Shown here one piece after another: positions 7,963 to 15,824 of a stretch of DNA of 19,701 nt. The notes under the pieces were generated by a model. The model was given only the letters and a program-made list of their open reading frames with translations, searched no databases and was not told where the DNA came from. Numbering within the stretch: the stretch's first letter is position 1; every line of letters begins with the position of its first letter. The DNA is taken from contig CAZHCA010000038.1 of NCBI GenBank assembly GCA_964530825.1, positions 1 to 19,701 on the forward strand. The letters run 5' to 3'. This DNA comes from CAZHCA01 sp964530825 (GTDB lineage Bacteria > Bacteroidota > Bacteroidia > Chitinophagales > Saprospiraceae). The position numbers and the translations under genes were made by a program.

Positions 7963-8004
7963 ACCCAGGTTTTCCGTAATTTCCGGCGGAATAAATCCGA
8001 AGTT

Positions 8005-8325
8005 ATGAAACGGTATGTAGCCCTTTTAATCATTCCATTTTTACTGGGCGCCTGTTCGACCTGCGGCAATCTGCGGCAAAAAGACGAAAAATTAACGGAT
8101 AGGTTCAACAGCTTTCAGGCTAAGTATGAGGCACAGACCTGGGACCGGGAAAAGTATTTGGACAAGCTACTCGCTCTGCGGGAAAAGGAACTGCAACTCT
8201 TCGAACAGGTGCGCAATTGTGAGTTCGAAGATAAAACAGAGCACAATTATTGGTACCGGGCCCGTCTGAAGTTCCCGAGCCAAATCGAAATGGCTATCGA
8301 CCGGCTGCAGCTTGATGCGCCCTAA
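8005..8325 (+). CDS. Small predicted lipoprotein of unknown function
   Basis: A 106-residue protein with a textbook lipoprotein signal: MKRYVALLIIPFLLGAC, with the lipobox LGAC placing the lipidated Cys at 17. The mature part (90 residues) is highly charged and looks alpha-helical, with probable coiled-coil stretches (WDREKYLDKLLALREKELQLFEQV), and contains two more cysteines (20 and 74) that could pair. No known domain is recognised. It sits 42 nt after metZ and about 80 nt before an HtpX-like protease on the same strand. A role at the inner face of the outer membrane or the periplasm is all that can be inferred. Confidence 0.8.
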   Translation: MKRYVALLIIPFLLGACSTCGNLRQKDEKLTDRFNSFQAKYEAQTWDREKYLDKLLALREKELQLFEQVRNCEFEDKTEHNYWYRARLKFPSQIEMAIDRLQLDAP

Positions 8326-8405
8326 ATCGCTAACCTCATCGACAACCTGCTGAACGTTCTGATCCGGCTCCGTGTTTTTTTATAAGATCAACACGCAGGT
8401 GAACT

Positions 8406-9320
8406 ATGGAGGAAAAAATCAGAAAACAGCGCTATATAAACGCACGTCGATCACTGCTGCTTTTTGCTGGTATGTTGGGCCTGATGATTGCACTGGGTTA
8501 TTCTTTTTTCGGCGCCACCGGGATGATTCTGGCGGGCATTTTCGGGATCTTTTTATTATATCTGAGTACGCGTATCCCGACTAAGCTTATCATGCAAATG
8601 TATCGGGCCCGACCGGTCAGTCAGGGCGAGGCACCTAACTTGTATGCCATCGTAAACCGGGTGTCGCGCCAAGCCCAACTGGAACGCATGCCCCAGATCT
8701 ATTTCATTGCTGACAACACCCCCAACGCCTTCGCTACGGGCGGCAAAAAAGATCCGGCTGTAGCCCTTACCCAGGGATTGATCCAGACCCTCACCCCCCG
8801 AGAATTGATGGGAGTCGTAGCGCACGAGATCAGCCATATTACCAACCACGACATGCAGTTGCTAGGCGCCATGAATGCCGTAGGTCGGCTTACCCACTTT
8901 TTCGCTTTTATGGGTAAAATACTCTTATTGGTCAATCTGCCACTATTTTTAATGGGTGAGGCCTATATTTCTTGGTGGGCCATCGTGCTACTGCTGGTAG
9001 CACCCTTGCTTACCAATTTTATGATGTTGGCCATATCGCGCACCCGTGAATACGACGCCGACTTGGAAGCTGCCCGCCTTACCGGCGATCCTTTGGGGCT
9101 GGCGCATGCCCTGGAAAAACTCTATTACTATCAGAAAAAGAACGCCGTAGGATTCGTCAGGGTCCAACCGCCTGAATCCATGAGCTCCCACCCGAAAATG
9201 CAGGAGCGCATCCGACGGCTGCAAGAACTGGCGCCCCGGTATGAACCGCGTATCGCCTGGTCGGATATTGAGCAACTTTTGTTTGGTCCGTCCCGGATCT
9301 CCCGCACTTCCTGGTTCTGA
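8406..9320 (+). CDS. htpX: HtpX-like M48 family zinc metalloprotease
   Basis: A 304-residue membrane protease. The zinc site HEISH is at 140-144 (VVAHEISHITNHD) and the third ligand Glu215 lies in SRTREYDADLEAA, the M48B signature. Hydrophobic segments fall at about 16-34, 36-53, 165-184 and 190-210, giving the HtpX topology with the active site facing the cytoplasm. The stretch NAFATGGKKDPAVALTQGL (about 107-124) is also characteristic. HtpX degrades misfolded inner-membrane proteins together with FtsH. Length agrees with E. coli HtpX (about 290 residues). The C-terminus adds a short charged tail. It is the last gene of the rightward block and converges with the M28 peptidase. Confidence 0.9.
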   Translation: MEEKIRKQRYINARRSLLLFAGMLGLMIALGYSFFGATGMILAGIFGIFLLYLSTRIPTKLIMQMYRARPVSQGEAPNLYAIVNRVSRQAQLERMPQIYFIADNTPNAFATGGKKDPAVALTQGLIQTLTPRELMGVVAHEISHITNHDMQLLGAMNAVGRLTHFFAFMGKILLLVNLPLFLMGEAYISWWAIVLLLVAPLLTNFMMLAISRTREYDADLEAARLTGDPLGLAHALEKLYYYQKKNAVGFVRVQPPESMSSHPKMQERIRRLQELAPRYEPRIAWSDIEQLLFGPSRISRTSWF

Positions 9321-9323
9321 AAC

Positions 9324-9350
9324 AAAAAATGGTGGCCCCGGTCCGGAGCC
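9324..9350 (-). terminator. Probable intrinsic terminator of the M28 peptidase gene
   Basis: On the minus strand GGCTCCGG (9343-9350), one base, then CCGGGGCC (9334-9341) can form a GC-rich stem, allowing one G-U pair and opening the innermost pairs for a loop. It is followed after ACCA by TTTTTT (9325-9330). The position, about 30 nt past the peptidase stop and between convergent genes, fits a terminator. Confidence 0.5.
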
Positions 9351-9378
9351 GTCATTTTACGGATAGGCGGTCCGTCCC

Positions 9379-10908
9379 TTATCGGTTGTAAAGTTGCTCG
9401 CCTGCTTCTTCGTATTTGTCGCCCTCCATCCATTGCGGACGATCTTTATCGTTGGCGATCAGGCGTGCGAGGTGCGCGTAGGCCTTGCAGTAATCCAGAA
9501 AATAGGGATAACTGATCGAATTGGGATTATCCGCTACCTGGTGATAATACTTTTGGATTTCCGCGTCAAATTCCGTAATCCCTGGCGTAAAAGTCATGCA
9601 GGGTACGCCCTTAGCCGCAAAAGAAACGTTATCGGAGCGATCAAATAGATTTTGCTCCGGTGCGGGATTGGGAAAAACCGATTTCCCGACGGCCTCGACG
9701 GCCGTCTGGATATGATCATCGGTACCGGTGCGCCCGTGACCAATGATAGAAATAACAGTCGTATCGTTATAGCCGGCACCATCGTTGTTCAAGTTGAAAA
9801 TGGTTTGGTCCAGCGGGATCAGGGGATTTTCGGCATAATATCGGCTGCCCAGCAGTCCTTTTTCTTCGCCGGTGCAACCCAAGACGATGATCGACCGTTT
9901 GGGCTTTTCTTCGGCGAGCACCTTGGCTGCCATCAGCATTGCTACCGTTCCCATGCCATTATCGCGTGTCCCGTTGAATATGCTGTCGGTCTCGGTATAA
10001 GGCCCGCCGCCGTCACTGCCTACCCCTACGTGATCGAAGTGGGCAGAGAGCAAGACGTACTCCTCCTTTAAATTGGGGTCTGCACCTTCCAGGACGCCCA
10101 CCACATTGCTCGAAGGGACCGGGCGAACTTGATAGCCACTGCTGGTAAGCGCTATTTCAGGCGTCTCCCCCTCAACGATAGCCGCAATAGGATTGTCGTC
10201 GGTCGGTTCTTTCAAAAAACCGTAGACGATAGCGTCATTCACCTCGGAGTCGCCCGTAGGCAGAGTCAGTGACTCCCGCCCGAAGTAGCGGGTAAAGAAA
10301 TTCCAGGGGAAGGACAGCCGGTAAAGCTCGATCACCGCTGTAGCGCCCCGTTCGTGTGCCAGTTCTTTTTTTCGACCGCCAGCGGTAAAAACCGTACTTG
10401 GAGAATCGTCTTCAGGGATACCCGGTAAGACGAAAACGACTTTACCTGCTACGTCGAGGTCGGCATAGTCATCGTGCGAACCATCTTCGGCCACCCAGCC
10501 ATAGCCAGCAAAAACGGCGGTCGTTTCGATCGATTTGGCATCGCCGCTCAACCACAGGAAGTCCTCCTTAAAAGTCAGGGAGCGGTTGCCAATCTTCAAG
10601 TCGCCCGATTCTGGTGTACTCACCTTCTGAAAAGGAATGGTTTGGAGGAAATCATCGGTACCGGGTGCGGGTTGGAAGCCATAAGCGCGCAGCTTTTCGG
10701 CCAGAAAGCGAGCTGCAATATTATTTTCTTCACTGCCGGTGTTGCGACCCTGCATCTCGTCGGATGCCAGGAATCGCAAAGGAAAACTCACATCACTCAT
10801 CTCGAGTTGGAACTCCGGCAAGTTCTTCATCTTCTTATTCTTACGCTGAGCAAAAATGCTGGTCGTCGTCAAAAGAAGGCAGAGCGCTATCAGGATACTT
10901 TTTTTCAT
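9379..10908 (-). CDS. Secreted M28 family zinc aminopeptidase with PA-like insert
   Basis: A 509-residue exported metallopeptidase. A signal peptide (MKKSILIALCLLLTTTSIFA, then QRKNKK) suggests cleavage after residue 20. The co-catalytic zinc site is complete: His290 and catalytic Asp292 (SAHFDHVG), bridging Asp316 (TRDNGMG), catalytic Glu348 and ligand Glu349 (CTGEEKG), Asp376 (LNNDGAGYN) and His456 (QKYYHQVAD). Between the N-terminal part and the catalytic core, about 125-265 has the look of a protease-associated (PA) domain, as in other M28 enzymes of Bacteroidota. No C-terminal type IX sorting domain is seen, so it probably remains periplasmic. It likely trims peptides from their N-terminus; the substrate is not known. 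It is divergent from the ABC-F gene. Confidence 0.92.
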   Translation of the reverse strand: MKKSILIALCLLLTTTSIFAQRKNKKMKNLPEFQLEMSDVSFPLRFLASDEMQGRNTGSEENNIAARFLAEKLRAYGFQPAPGTDDFLQTIPFQKVSTPESGDLKIGNRSLTFKEDFLWLSGDAKSIETTAVFAGYGWVAEDGSHDDYADLDVAGKVVFVLPGIPEDDSPSTVFTAGGRKKELAHERGATAVIELYRLSFPWNFFTRYFGRESLTLPTGDSEVNDAIVYGFLKEPTDDNPIAAIVEGETPEIALTSSGYQVRPVPSSNVVGVLEGADPNLKEEYVLLSAHFDHVGVGSDGGGPYTETDSIFNGTRDNGMGTVAMLMAAKVLAEEKPKRSIIVLGCTGEEKGLLGSRYYAENPLIPLDQTIFNLNNDGAGYNDTTVISIIGHGRTGTDDHIQTAVEAVGKSVFPNPAPEQNLFDRSDNVSFAAKGVPCMTFTPGITEFDAEIQKYYHQVADNPNSISYPYFLDYCKAYAHLARLIANDKDRPQWMEGDKYEEAGEQLYNR

Positions 10909-10983
10909 AATTAAAATGGTGGGCTTAAAATTTTGAATACGGGCAATTCATCTATTACCCCGGATAATTCTATAAATATAAGT

Positions 10984-10991
10984 TACCTTTG
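10984..10991 (+). promoter_or_regulatory. Candidate -7 promoter box for the ABC-F gene
   Basis: TACCTTTG matches the Bacteroidota TAnnTTTG consensus exactly and is identical to the box in front of metX. No TTTG or TTG lies at the usual upstream spacing. The leader to the ATG at 11097 would be about 100 nt and contains several short hairpins. Confidence 0.45.
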
Positions 10992-11066
10992 CGGTCGATT
11001 AGACCGGATGGACCGAAAATAGCCAATTTTTGGCCGAATGGGGCGCCCCGGCAGCTCTATTCTGCC
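10992..11066 (+). promoter_or_regulatory. Structured leader of the ABC-F gene (four short hairpins)
   Basis: Four perfect short inverted repeats follow one another: CGGTC/GACCG (10992-11006), GCCAA/TTGGC (11022-11034), GGGGCGCCCC (11040-11049) and GGCAG/CTGCC (11050-11066). None has a U-run. Several ABC-F genes in other bacteria have regulatory leaders, so this may be one; short hairpins at this GC content can also arise by chance. Confidence 0.3.
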
Positions 11067-11096
11067 TGCAAATCGACAAAACCAGGATAGATTTCC

Positions 11097-12725
11097 ATGA
11101 TCACTGTTTCGAATCTAACCCTTCAGTTCGGCAAGCGTGTATTGTACGATGACGTCAACCTCAAATTTACCCGCGGCAATTGCTACGGCGTTATTGGCGC
11201 TAACGGCGCAGGCAAGTCGACTTTTCTCAAGATCCTCTCAGGCGAGCTAAGCCCCAACCGGGGCCAGGTAGAATTTGAACCCGGCAACCGCATGGCGGTA
11301 CTCAAACAGAACCACTTTGAGTTTGACCAAGAACAAGTCCTCGACACCGTTATGATGGGGCACCAGGAGCTGTACGCCATTTTACAAGAAAAAACGGCCA
11401 TCTATATGAATCCCGAGGCGACCGATGAGGACGGCATGCGGGCGGCCGAACTCGAGAATAAATACGGCGAGATGGGCGGCTGGACTGCCGAGAGCGATGC
11501 TGCAGAGCTGCTCAGCAACCTGGGCATTGACGAGTCGCTCCACTATCAGACTATGGATCAACTGAGCGGCCCGGATAAAGTTAAAGTTTTGTTGGCCCAG
11601 GCCCTATTCGGCAACCCCGATATTTTGCTGCTCGATGAGCCCACCAATGACCTCGACGCCGAGACGGTCACCTGGCTGGCCGATTTCCTAGCCGACTTTA
11701 AGAACACCGTCATTGTGGTTTCTCACGACCGCTACTTTTTGGATATGGTATGTACCCACGTCGTCGATATCGACTTTGGGAAGATCAAATTGATGACAGG
11801 CAATTACTCTTTCTGGTACGAAAGCTCACAACTGCTCTCCAAGCAGCTGGCCGATAAAAACAAAAAGATTGAGCAAAAGCGCAAGGAGATGCAAGCGTTC
11901 ATCCAGCGATTTAGCGCCAATGCCTCCAAATCGCGGCAGGCTACCGCCCGGAAAAAAGCACTGGAGAAACTCAACCTGGAAGAAATCCAGCCTTCGAGCC
12001 GCAAGTATCCCTACATCCATTTCCAGCCCGAACGCGAACCGGGCGACCAAATTCTGCGCCTCAACAACTTGGGCAAACGCGGCCCAAATGGCGACTGGCT
12101 TTTCCGGGAGGTAAATATCATCATGAATAAAGGGGATAAAATCGCCCTGATCGGTAAGGAAAGTACGGCCTTAGACGCCTTTTACGAAATCCTGGCCGGC
12201 GAGACGGAGCCCGATGAGGGCGACTTTGAATTCGGCCAAACCATTCATTGGCAATACTTGCCCAATGAAAATGACCATTACTTCGAAGGCCGTAAAGATA
12301 CCGACCTGATCGAATGGTTGCGGGAGTATTCCAAAGAAAAGGACGAGCAATTTATCCGCGGCTTCCTGGGGCGCATGCTTTTCTCCGGTGAGGAGGTTAA
12401 AAAGCACGCTTCTGTACTTTCCGGCGGGGAGAAGGTACGCTGTATGCTGGCCAAGATGATGCTGCAACATCCTAACTTTTTGATGCTGAATGAGCCGATC
12501 AGCCACCTCGATCTGGAATCGATCACAGCCCTCAATGACGGCCTGTCGGCCTTTAAAGGCAACCTGATCATGAGTTCACACGACCATCAGTTGATCCAGA
12601 CCGTGGCCAATCGCATCATAGAGCTTACTCCCAACGGATTGATCGATCAACTGATGAGCTACGATGACTACCTGCAGTCGGAAAAAATTAGACTACAGCG
12701 CAAAGAACTCTACGCCTTCGCCTGA
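11097..12725 (+). CDS. ABC-F family ATPase (YbiT-like) with degenerate second nucleotide site
   Basis: A 542-residue soluble protein with two ABC domains and no membrane segment, as in translation-acting ABC-F factors. Domain 1 (1-~240) has Walker A GANGAGKS (34-41), signature LSGPD (156-160) where LSGGE is usual, Walker B ILLLDEP (176-182) and H-loop SHDR. A charged, helical linker (about 245-310, rich in Lys/Arg/Gln) corresponds to the P-site tRNA interaction motif. In domain 2 the Walker A position reads GKESTALD (353-360) with no GK[ST], and Walker B reads FLMLNEP with Asn for Asp, although its signature LSGGE (441-445) is canonical. Site 2 probably binds or hydrolyses ATP poorly. The family acts on the ribosome E-site; whether this member is housekeeping or protective cannot be told. 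Confidence 0.92.
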   Translation: MITVSNLTLQFGKRVLYDDVNLKFTRGNCYGVIGANGAGKSTFLKILSGELSPNRGQVEFEPGNRMAVLKQNHFEFDQEQVLDTVMMGHQELYAILQEKTAIYMNPEATDEDGMRAAELENKYGEMGGWTAESDAAELLSNLGIDESLHYQTMDQLSGPDKVKVLLAQALFGNPDILLLDEPTNDLDAETVTWLADFLADFKNTVIVVSHDRYFLDMVCTHVVDIDFGKIKLMTGNYSFWYESSQLLSKQLADKNKKIEQKRKEMQAFIQRFSANASKSRQATARKKALEKLNLEEIQPSSRKYPYIHFQPEREPGDQILRLNNLGKRGPNGDWLFREVNIIMNKGDKIALIGKESTALDAFYEILAGETEPDEGDFEFGQTIHWQYLPNENDHYFEGRKDTDLIEWLREYSKEKDEQFIRGFLGRMLFSGEEVKKHASVLSGGEKVRCMLAKMMLQHPNFLMLNEPISHLDLESITALNDGLSAFKGNLIMSSHDHQLIQTVANRIIELTPNGLIDQLMSYDDYLQSEKIRLQRKELYAFA

Positions 12726-12763
12726 AACTAACGATCACCGGAGGCTCCCACAATTGAGTCTTT

Positions 12764-13849
12764 TCACATCATGTCAAGGATGAGGTCCGCTAGCTCAGCA
12801 CGTTGGCGCAACTGTTTGCCGGCGGCGAGCGGGTAGAGGTCGCGCAGCAATAACAAGCGAGCATCCCGGTCGATTTCCTGGGTAGTTAGGTAGGCTACGA
12901 GGTTTTCCAGGGCCCTTTTGTCCAGGCGCTCAGTAGCCTCAATGCGCTGCAATAAAAGGCGATGGAAAGCTGCTATCCGGTCGCCTACCAAACGGCCTTC
13001 CTGACCAGTGGTACGTAGCTTGCCGATCACTTCTTTTTCGACATCTAAAGCCGTCAGCAGGCGAGCAGGATCCGGTAGGTAGTGCCCACCCTGTTGTAGA
13101 AAAACGGTAAACTGTTCGACGGCCGTTTCATCCAAAAACGACAACCCTAATTGCCGAACCCGGACCAAATTCCGTACGGGGTCGGAGAGACTGCGAAGCG
13201 ATTGAAAGAAATAAGTCAACGTGCGCGCCGTGGTTCGCTGATCATCTACCAGATGCGGGTTGTCCGTTACGAACCGGACAAATCCGGGTTCAATGCCGGT
13301 CTGGAGGGCCCAGGCGGCCCAGGTCGGCGCATCGAAATGGAGGCGTGCGTGCCAGAGTCGCGTCAGCATAGCCGGATCGAGTGGCGTCAGGGAATAATCG
13401 CCCCGGTCGGGGTTAGCCGTCAGCACGATGTACCACCGTTCGGGTAGGTGCCAGCCCAGCACTCCGTGGCGCTGCCATAATTGCATCATGCCCCGCAGGA
13501 TGCGTTCTTCGGCCCGATTGACATCATCGATAAGCAGGATGCCCGGCCCCGGCGAATCTGGCGCCCAATCAGGGCGACGAAAGACGGTGCGTTCCCCTAC
13601 TACAGCTGGCATCCCTAACAGATCGCCCATCTCTTCCAGCTGGGCTGGTGCCAAATATACTAAGGGCCAGTTTTGACTGCGGGCCCAATCTTCGACGACT
13701 GCGGTTTTTCCCACGCCGTGTGGCCCCCAGATACAAAGCGGAATTGGTTGTTCGTCCCCTTGAGTGCGCTGTTGGTTTACGGTCGACCAGAATTGGAGAT
13801 AGTTCTGCAGTTCGGCGGCATTCATGGATGCGCCGTACCCTTCATTCAT
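12764..13849 (-). CDS. MoxR-like AAA+ ATPase
   Basis: A 361-residue AAA+ ATPase. Walker A GPHGVGKT is at 42-49, Walker B ILLIDD at 104-109, and sensor 1 is Asn146 in LTANPDRG, followed by an arginine-bearing stretch DPAMLTRLWHA (158-168). This is the MoxR branch, whose members work as chaperones that remodel or activate a partner, usually one with a VWA domain encoded next to it. Here the partner gene lies directly upstream; its stop (TGA, 13842-13844) overlaps this ATG by 8 nt (ATGAATGA), strong evidence of translational coupling and joint function. The C-terminal ~150 residues are helical and of no recognised domain. Another in-frame ATG at 13825 is possible. Confidence 0.88.
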   Translation of the reverse strand: MNEGYGASMNAAELQNYLQFWSTVNQQRTQGDEQPIPLCIWGPHGVGKTAVVEDWARSQNWPLVYLAPAQLEEMGDLLGMPAVVGERTVFRRPDWAPDSPGPGILLIDDVNRAEERILRGMMQLWQRHGVLGWHLPERWYIVLTANPDRGDYSLTPLDPAMLTRLWHARLHFDAPTWAAWALQTGIEPGFVRFVTDNPHLVDDQRTTARTLTYFFQSLRSLSDPVRNLVRVRQLGLSFLDETAVEQFTVFLQQGGHYLPDPARLLTALDVEKEVIGKLRTTGQEGRLVGDRIAAFHRLLLQRIEATERLDKRALENLVAYLTTQEIDRDARLLLLRDLYPLAAGKQLRQRAELADLILDMM

Positions 13850-15008
13850 GTGTTTGCATTTTTATTTTTTGGCCGGGGAAAGCCTCCCAAAGCGGGTCTT
13901 GAGGGCCAATTCCGTTCGGAGAAAATACCCAAAAGACCGGGATATCCAAAACCGTCGGCGGTGGCGAAGCAAAGCCATCAGTAAAAACGAGTAAGCCTGC
14001 GTACCGCCCCAATGGATAAGGTAAGCGCCACAGAGGCCGGAAGCTCGTACCTCCGCGGCCGTACACCTGTGGGGTTATACCCCGGGTATAGCGGTAGCGC
14101 CGCCGGATGCGGTGATCAAATTCTATGATTTCCAGCATAAAGCCTTGGCGGGCTAAACGCTGTATTTCGCCCCAGAAGATTGATAAGGTGAACTCCGGTA
14201 CGCTCCCCGAAGTATCCACTGCTACCAAAAGGGATGCGCTCCGGCGGGGCTGCAGCCCCCTGGCTTCAGGATAACGCCGGGAGGGGCGTCGCCTGCCGGG
14301 CCGTCTGCCCTGGCGCAGATGGCCTGCAACTACCCTTCTCAGCATTGGGCGCCAGTCCGTTGCGCTGTGCTCAGGACGTAAAAGCTGGCGCCTGACTTGC
14401 TGGGCAACTGCGGACAGCGGATACTCCTCAGCTCTGCTATCGTATGCTTCCAGTGTAGCCAGGCAATGTATTCGAATCGCCGCCCTGACCAGCACCTTTA
14501 CCGCTGTTGGTAAAGCCAAAAAATCGCTCCTCCAACGCTTATGACGGTATAAATCCGGATGTCCGGCCCAATTTTCTTCTTGGTTTATAATATTTTTGTA
14601 TATTTCAATCATTATTGTTTGCGAATTCCCGCCAAAAGCCCTCGTGCCCTCAGACAGGGCGCGTAACTGTTTGTCCTGAAACCCACCATTTCGAAGCTGC
14701 ATTATTTCCTTATCACACGATTGGTAGTACCTGTACTGCCCTGTTTCGGGGATTTCGTATTCCGGCGTGAGATGACCAAGCAGGTAGTGGAGAAGCTCGT
14801 GCTCTACAATATCGATCGCCAGTTCCAGGTGTTGGCCGGCCAGGGGCCAGTCCTGCCCAATGCGCAGTACCGGAACGTAATCGGTTCCTAAGGCCCAGTG
14901 TGGCGGGTCATGACCTGGCAGGGAATCCTTGCGCAAACCGGCGTAAAGCCGGCCATAAAAATCGTGGCGCAATTGTAGCAGAACTCCAAACTTTTCGTGG
15001 ATAGCCAT
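13842..15008 (-). CDS. Metallopeptidase-like/VWA protein (DUF2201-type), MoxR partner
   Basis: A 388-residue two-domain protein. The N-terminal part has HELLH (70-74) in IVEHELLHYLLGH, the zinc site of a putative peptidase, with SCDKEIM (97-103) downstream as a candidate for the further ligand. The C-terminal part (from about 258) is a VWA-like domain with a complete metal-ion-dependent adhesion site: DTSGS (265-269), Thr321 in RGGTSF and Asp344 in FTDGF. An arginine-rich linker (about 232-257) joins them. This architecture is known from the DUF2201/VWA-like family (COG3864), commonly paired with MoxR ATPases; the biochemical role is not established. A TTG at 15020 would add four residues, but the ATG at 15008 is preferred. 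It overlaps the MoxR start downstream and is head-to-head with the endonuclease III-like gene. Confidence 0.85.
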   Translation of the reverse strand: MAIHEKFGVLLQLRHDFYGRLYAGLRKDSLPGHDPPHWALGTDYVPVLRIGQDWPLAGQHLELAIDIVEHELLHYLLGHLTPEYEIPETGQYRYYQSCDKEIMQLRNGGFQDKQLRALSEGTRAFGGNSQTIMIEIYKNIINQEENWAGHPDLYRHKRWRSDFLALPTAVKVLVRAAIRIHCLATLEAYDSRAEEYPLSAVAQQVRRQLLRPEHSATDWRPMLRRVVAGHLRQGRRPGRRRPSRRYPEARGLQPRRSASLLVAVDTSGSVPEFTLSIFWGEIQRLARQGFMLEIIEFDHRIRRRYRYTRGITPQVYGRGGTSFRPLWRLPYPLGRYAGLLVFTDGFASPPPTVLDIPVFWVFSPNGIGPQDPLWEAFPGQKIKMQTHE

Positions 15009-15020
15009 AATGAAAACCAA

Positions 15021-15740
15021 ATGAAAAACAACGGATCACAAGATCAAAGTGTGCACAAACTACTGATGGCTGATGACATCCTGCAAGATTTTTATGAAAA
15101 CTATCCAACCGCAACTCAGGAGAATGACCCCTTGAGCGAACTAATTCGGGCCCACTTATCACACCGTGCCCCCAAGCAAGCGATTAAAAAGGCCTACGAT
15201 CGAATCTTGCACCATTACGGCGACTGGCAAGGAGTGATGAGTGCGCCCTTGGAGCAACTGGCCCAGCTTATCGATCCCGTGGGCTTTCCGCAAGAAAAAG
15301 CCAAACGCATTCAGCAGACCCTGCGCTTGATCTACGAAGCGGCCGACGGCCAGCTCAGCTTGGATTTTCTCGACAGCTGGTCGGTCAGCCGAGCCCGCAG
15401 GTGGTTGGAACAGTTGCCCGGTGTTGGTGCCAAGACTAGCGCGATCACGCTGAACTTCAGCAAGCTGCGCAAACCCGCGCTGGTCGTAGATGCCAACCAC
15501 CATAGGGTGGTAGAACGCCTGGGTATTATCCCGCAAAAAGTAAGGCTGGACAAAGCAGGGCTCATCCTGGCCAATATGCTACCGCAGGAGTGGGACGGCC
15601 ATCGCGTTTTTCGTCACCATTACCTTTTTCAACTACATGGGAAGCGCCTATGCCTGTCGCGCAAACCCAAATGCCAGGAGTGCCCGTTGAAAATGCATTG
15701 CCTTTATTTTCGCCGCCAGCCGGGGGCATTTGAAGTGTGA
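15021..15740 (+). CDS. Endonuclease III-like DNA glycosylase (HhH-GPD, 4Fe-4S)
   Basis: A 239-residue protein of the HhH-GPD superfamily. The helix-hairpin-helix reads LPGVGAKTSAI (132-142) and contains the catalytic Lys138; the essential Asp157 is in LVVDANHHR. The iron-sulfur loop has the exact endonuclease III spacing C-x6-C-x2-C-x5-C at 211, 218, 221 and 227. These residues support bifunctional removal of oxidised pyrimidines with AP lyase activity. The N-terminal half (LSHRAPKQAIKKAYDRI) departs from the LSAQTTD sequence of E. coli Nth, so this is probably a paralogue rather than Nth itself; specificity is uncertain. The ATG at 15021 is used; an ATG at 15066 (MADDILQDFY) also fits the family start. 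With the first choice, only 12 bp separate it from the divergent VWA start. Confidence 0.9.
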   Translation: MKNNGSQDQSVHKLLMADDILQDFYENYPTATQENDPLSELIRAHLSHRAPKQAIKKAYDRILHHYGDWQGVMSAPLEQLAQLIDPVGFPQEKAKRIQQTLRLIYEAADGQLSLDFLDSWSVSRARRWLEQLPGVGAKTSAITLNFSKLRKPALVVDANHHRVVERLGIIPQKVRLDKAGLILANMLPQEWDGHRVFRHHYLFQLHGKRLCLSRKPKCQECPLKMHCLYFRRQPGAFEV

Positions 15741-15824
15741 CCTGACCTAGCCGCCCATAGGCTTTCGGCGCATTAGCAGGCCTGCAAAGAGCGATGGGCC
15801 CAAGGTGCTATCGCGCCGGCTCTA

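Noticed and set aside
8371..8396. CGTGTT...AACACG stem with a T-run between the lipoprotein and htpX genes
   Set aside because: The T-run is inside the loop rather than after the stem, so it does not fit an intrinsic terminator.
9652..10071. A 139-codon plus-strand frame opposite the M28 peptidase
   Set aside because: Antisense to the zinc-site region of the peptidase; no domain or promoter supports it.
15741..15824. Terminator between the convergent glycosylase and pyrophosphohydrolase genes
   Set aside because: Short inverted repeats are present but no stem with a T-run was found on either strand.
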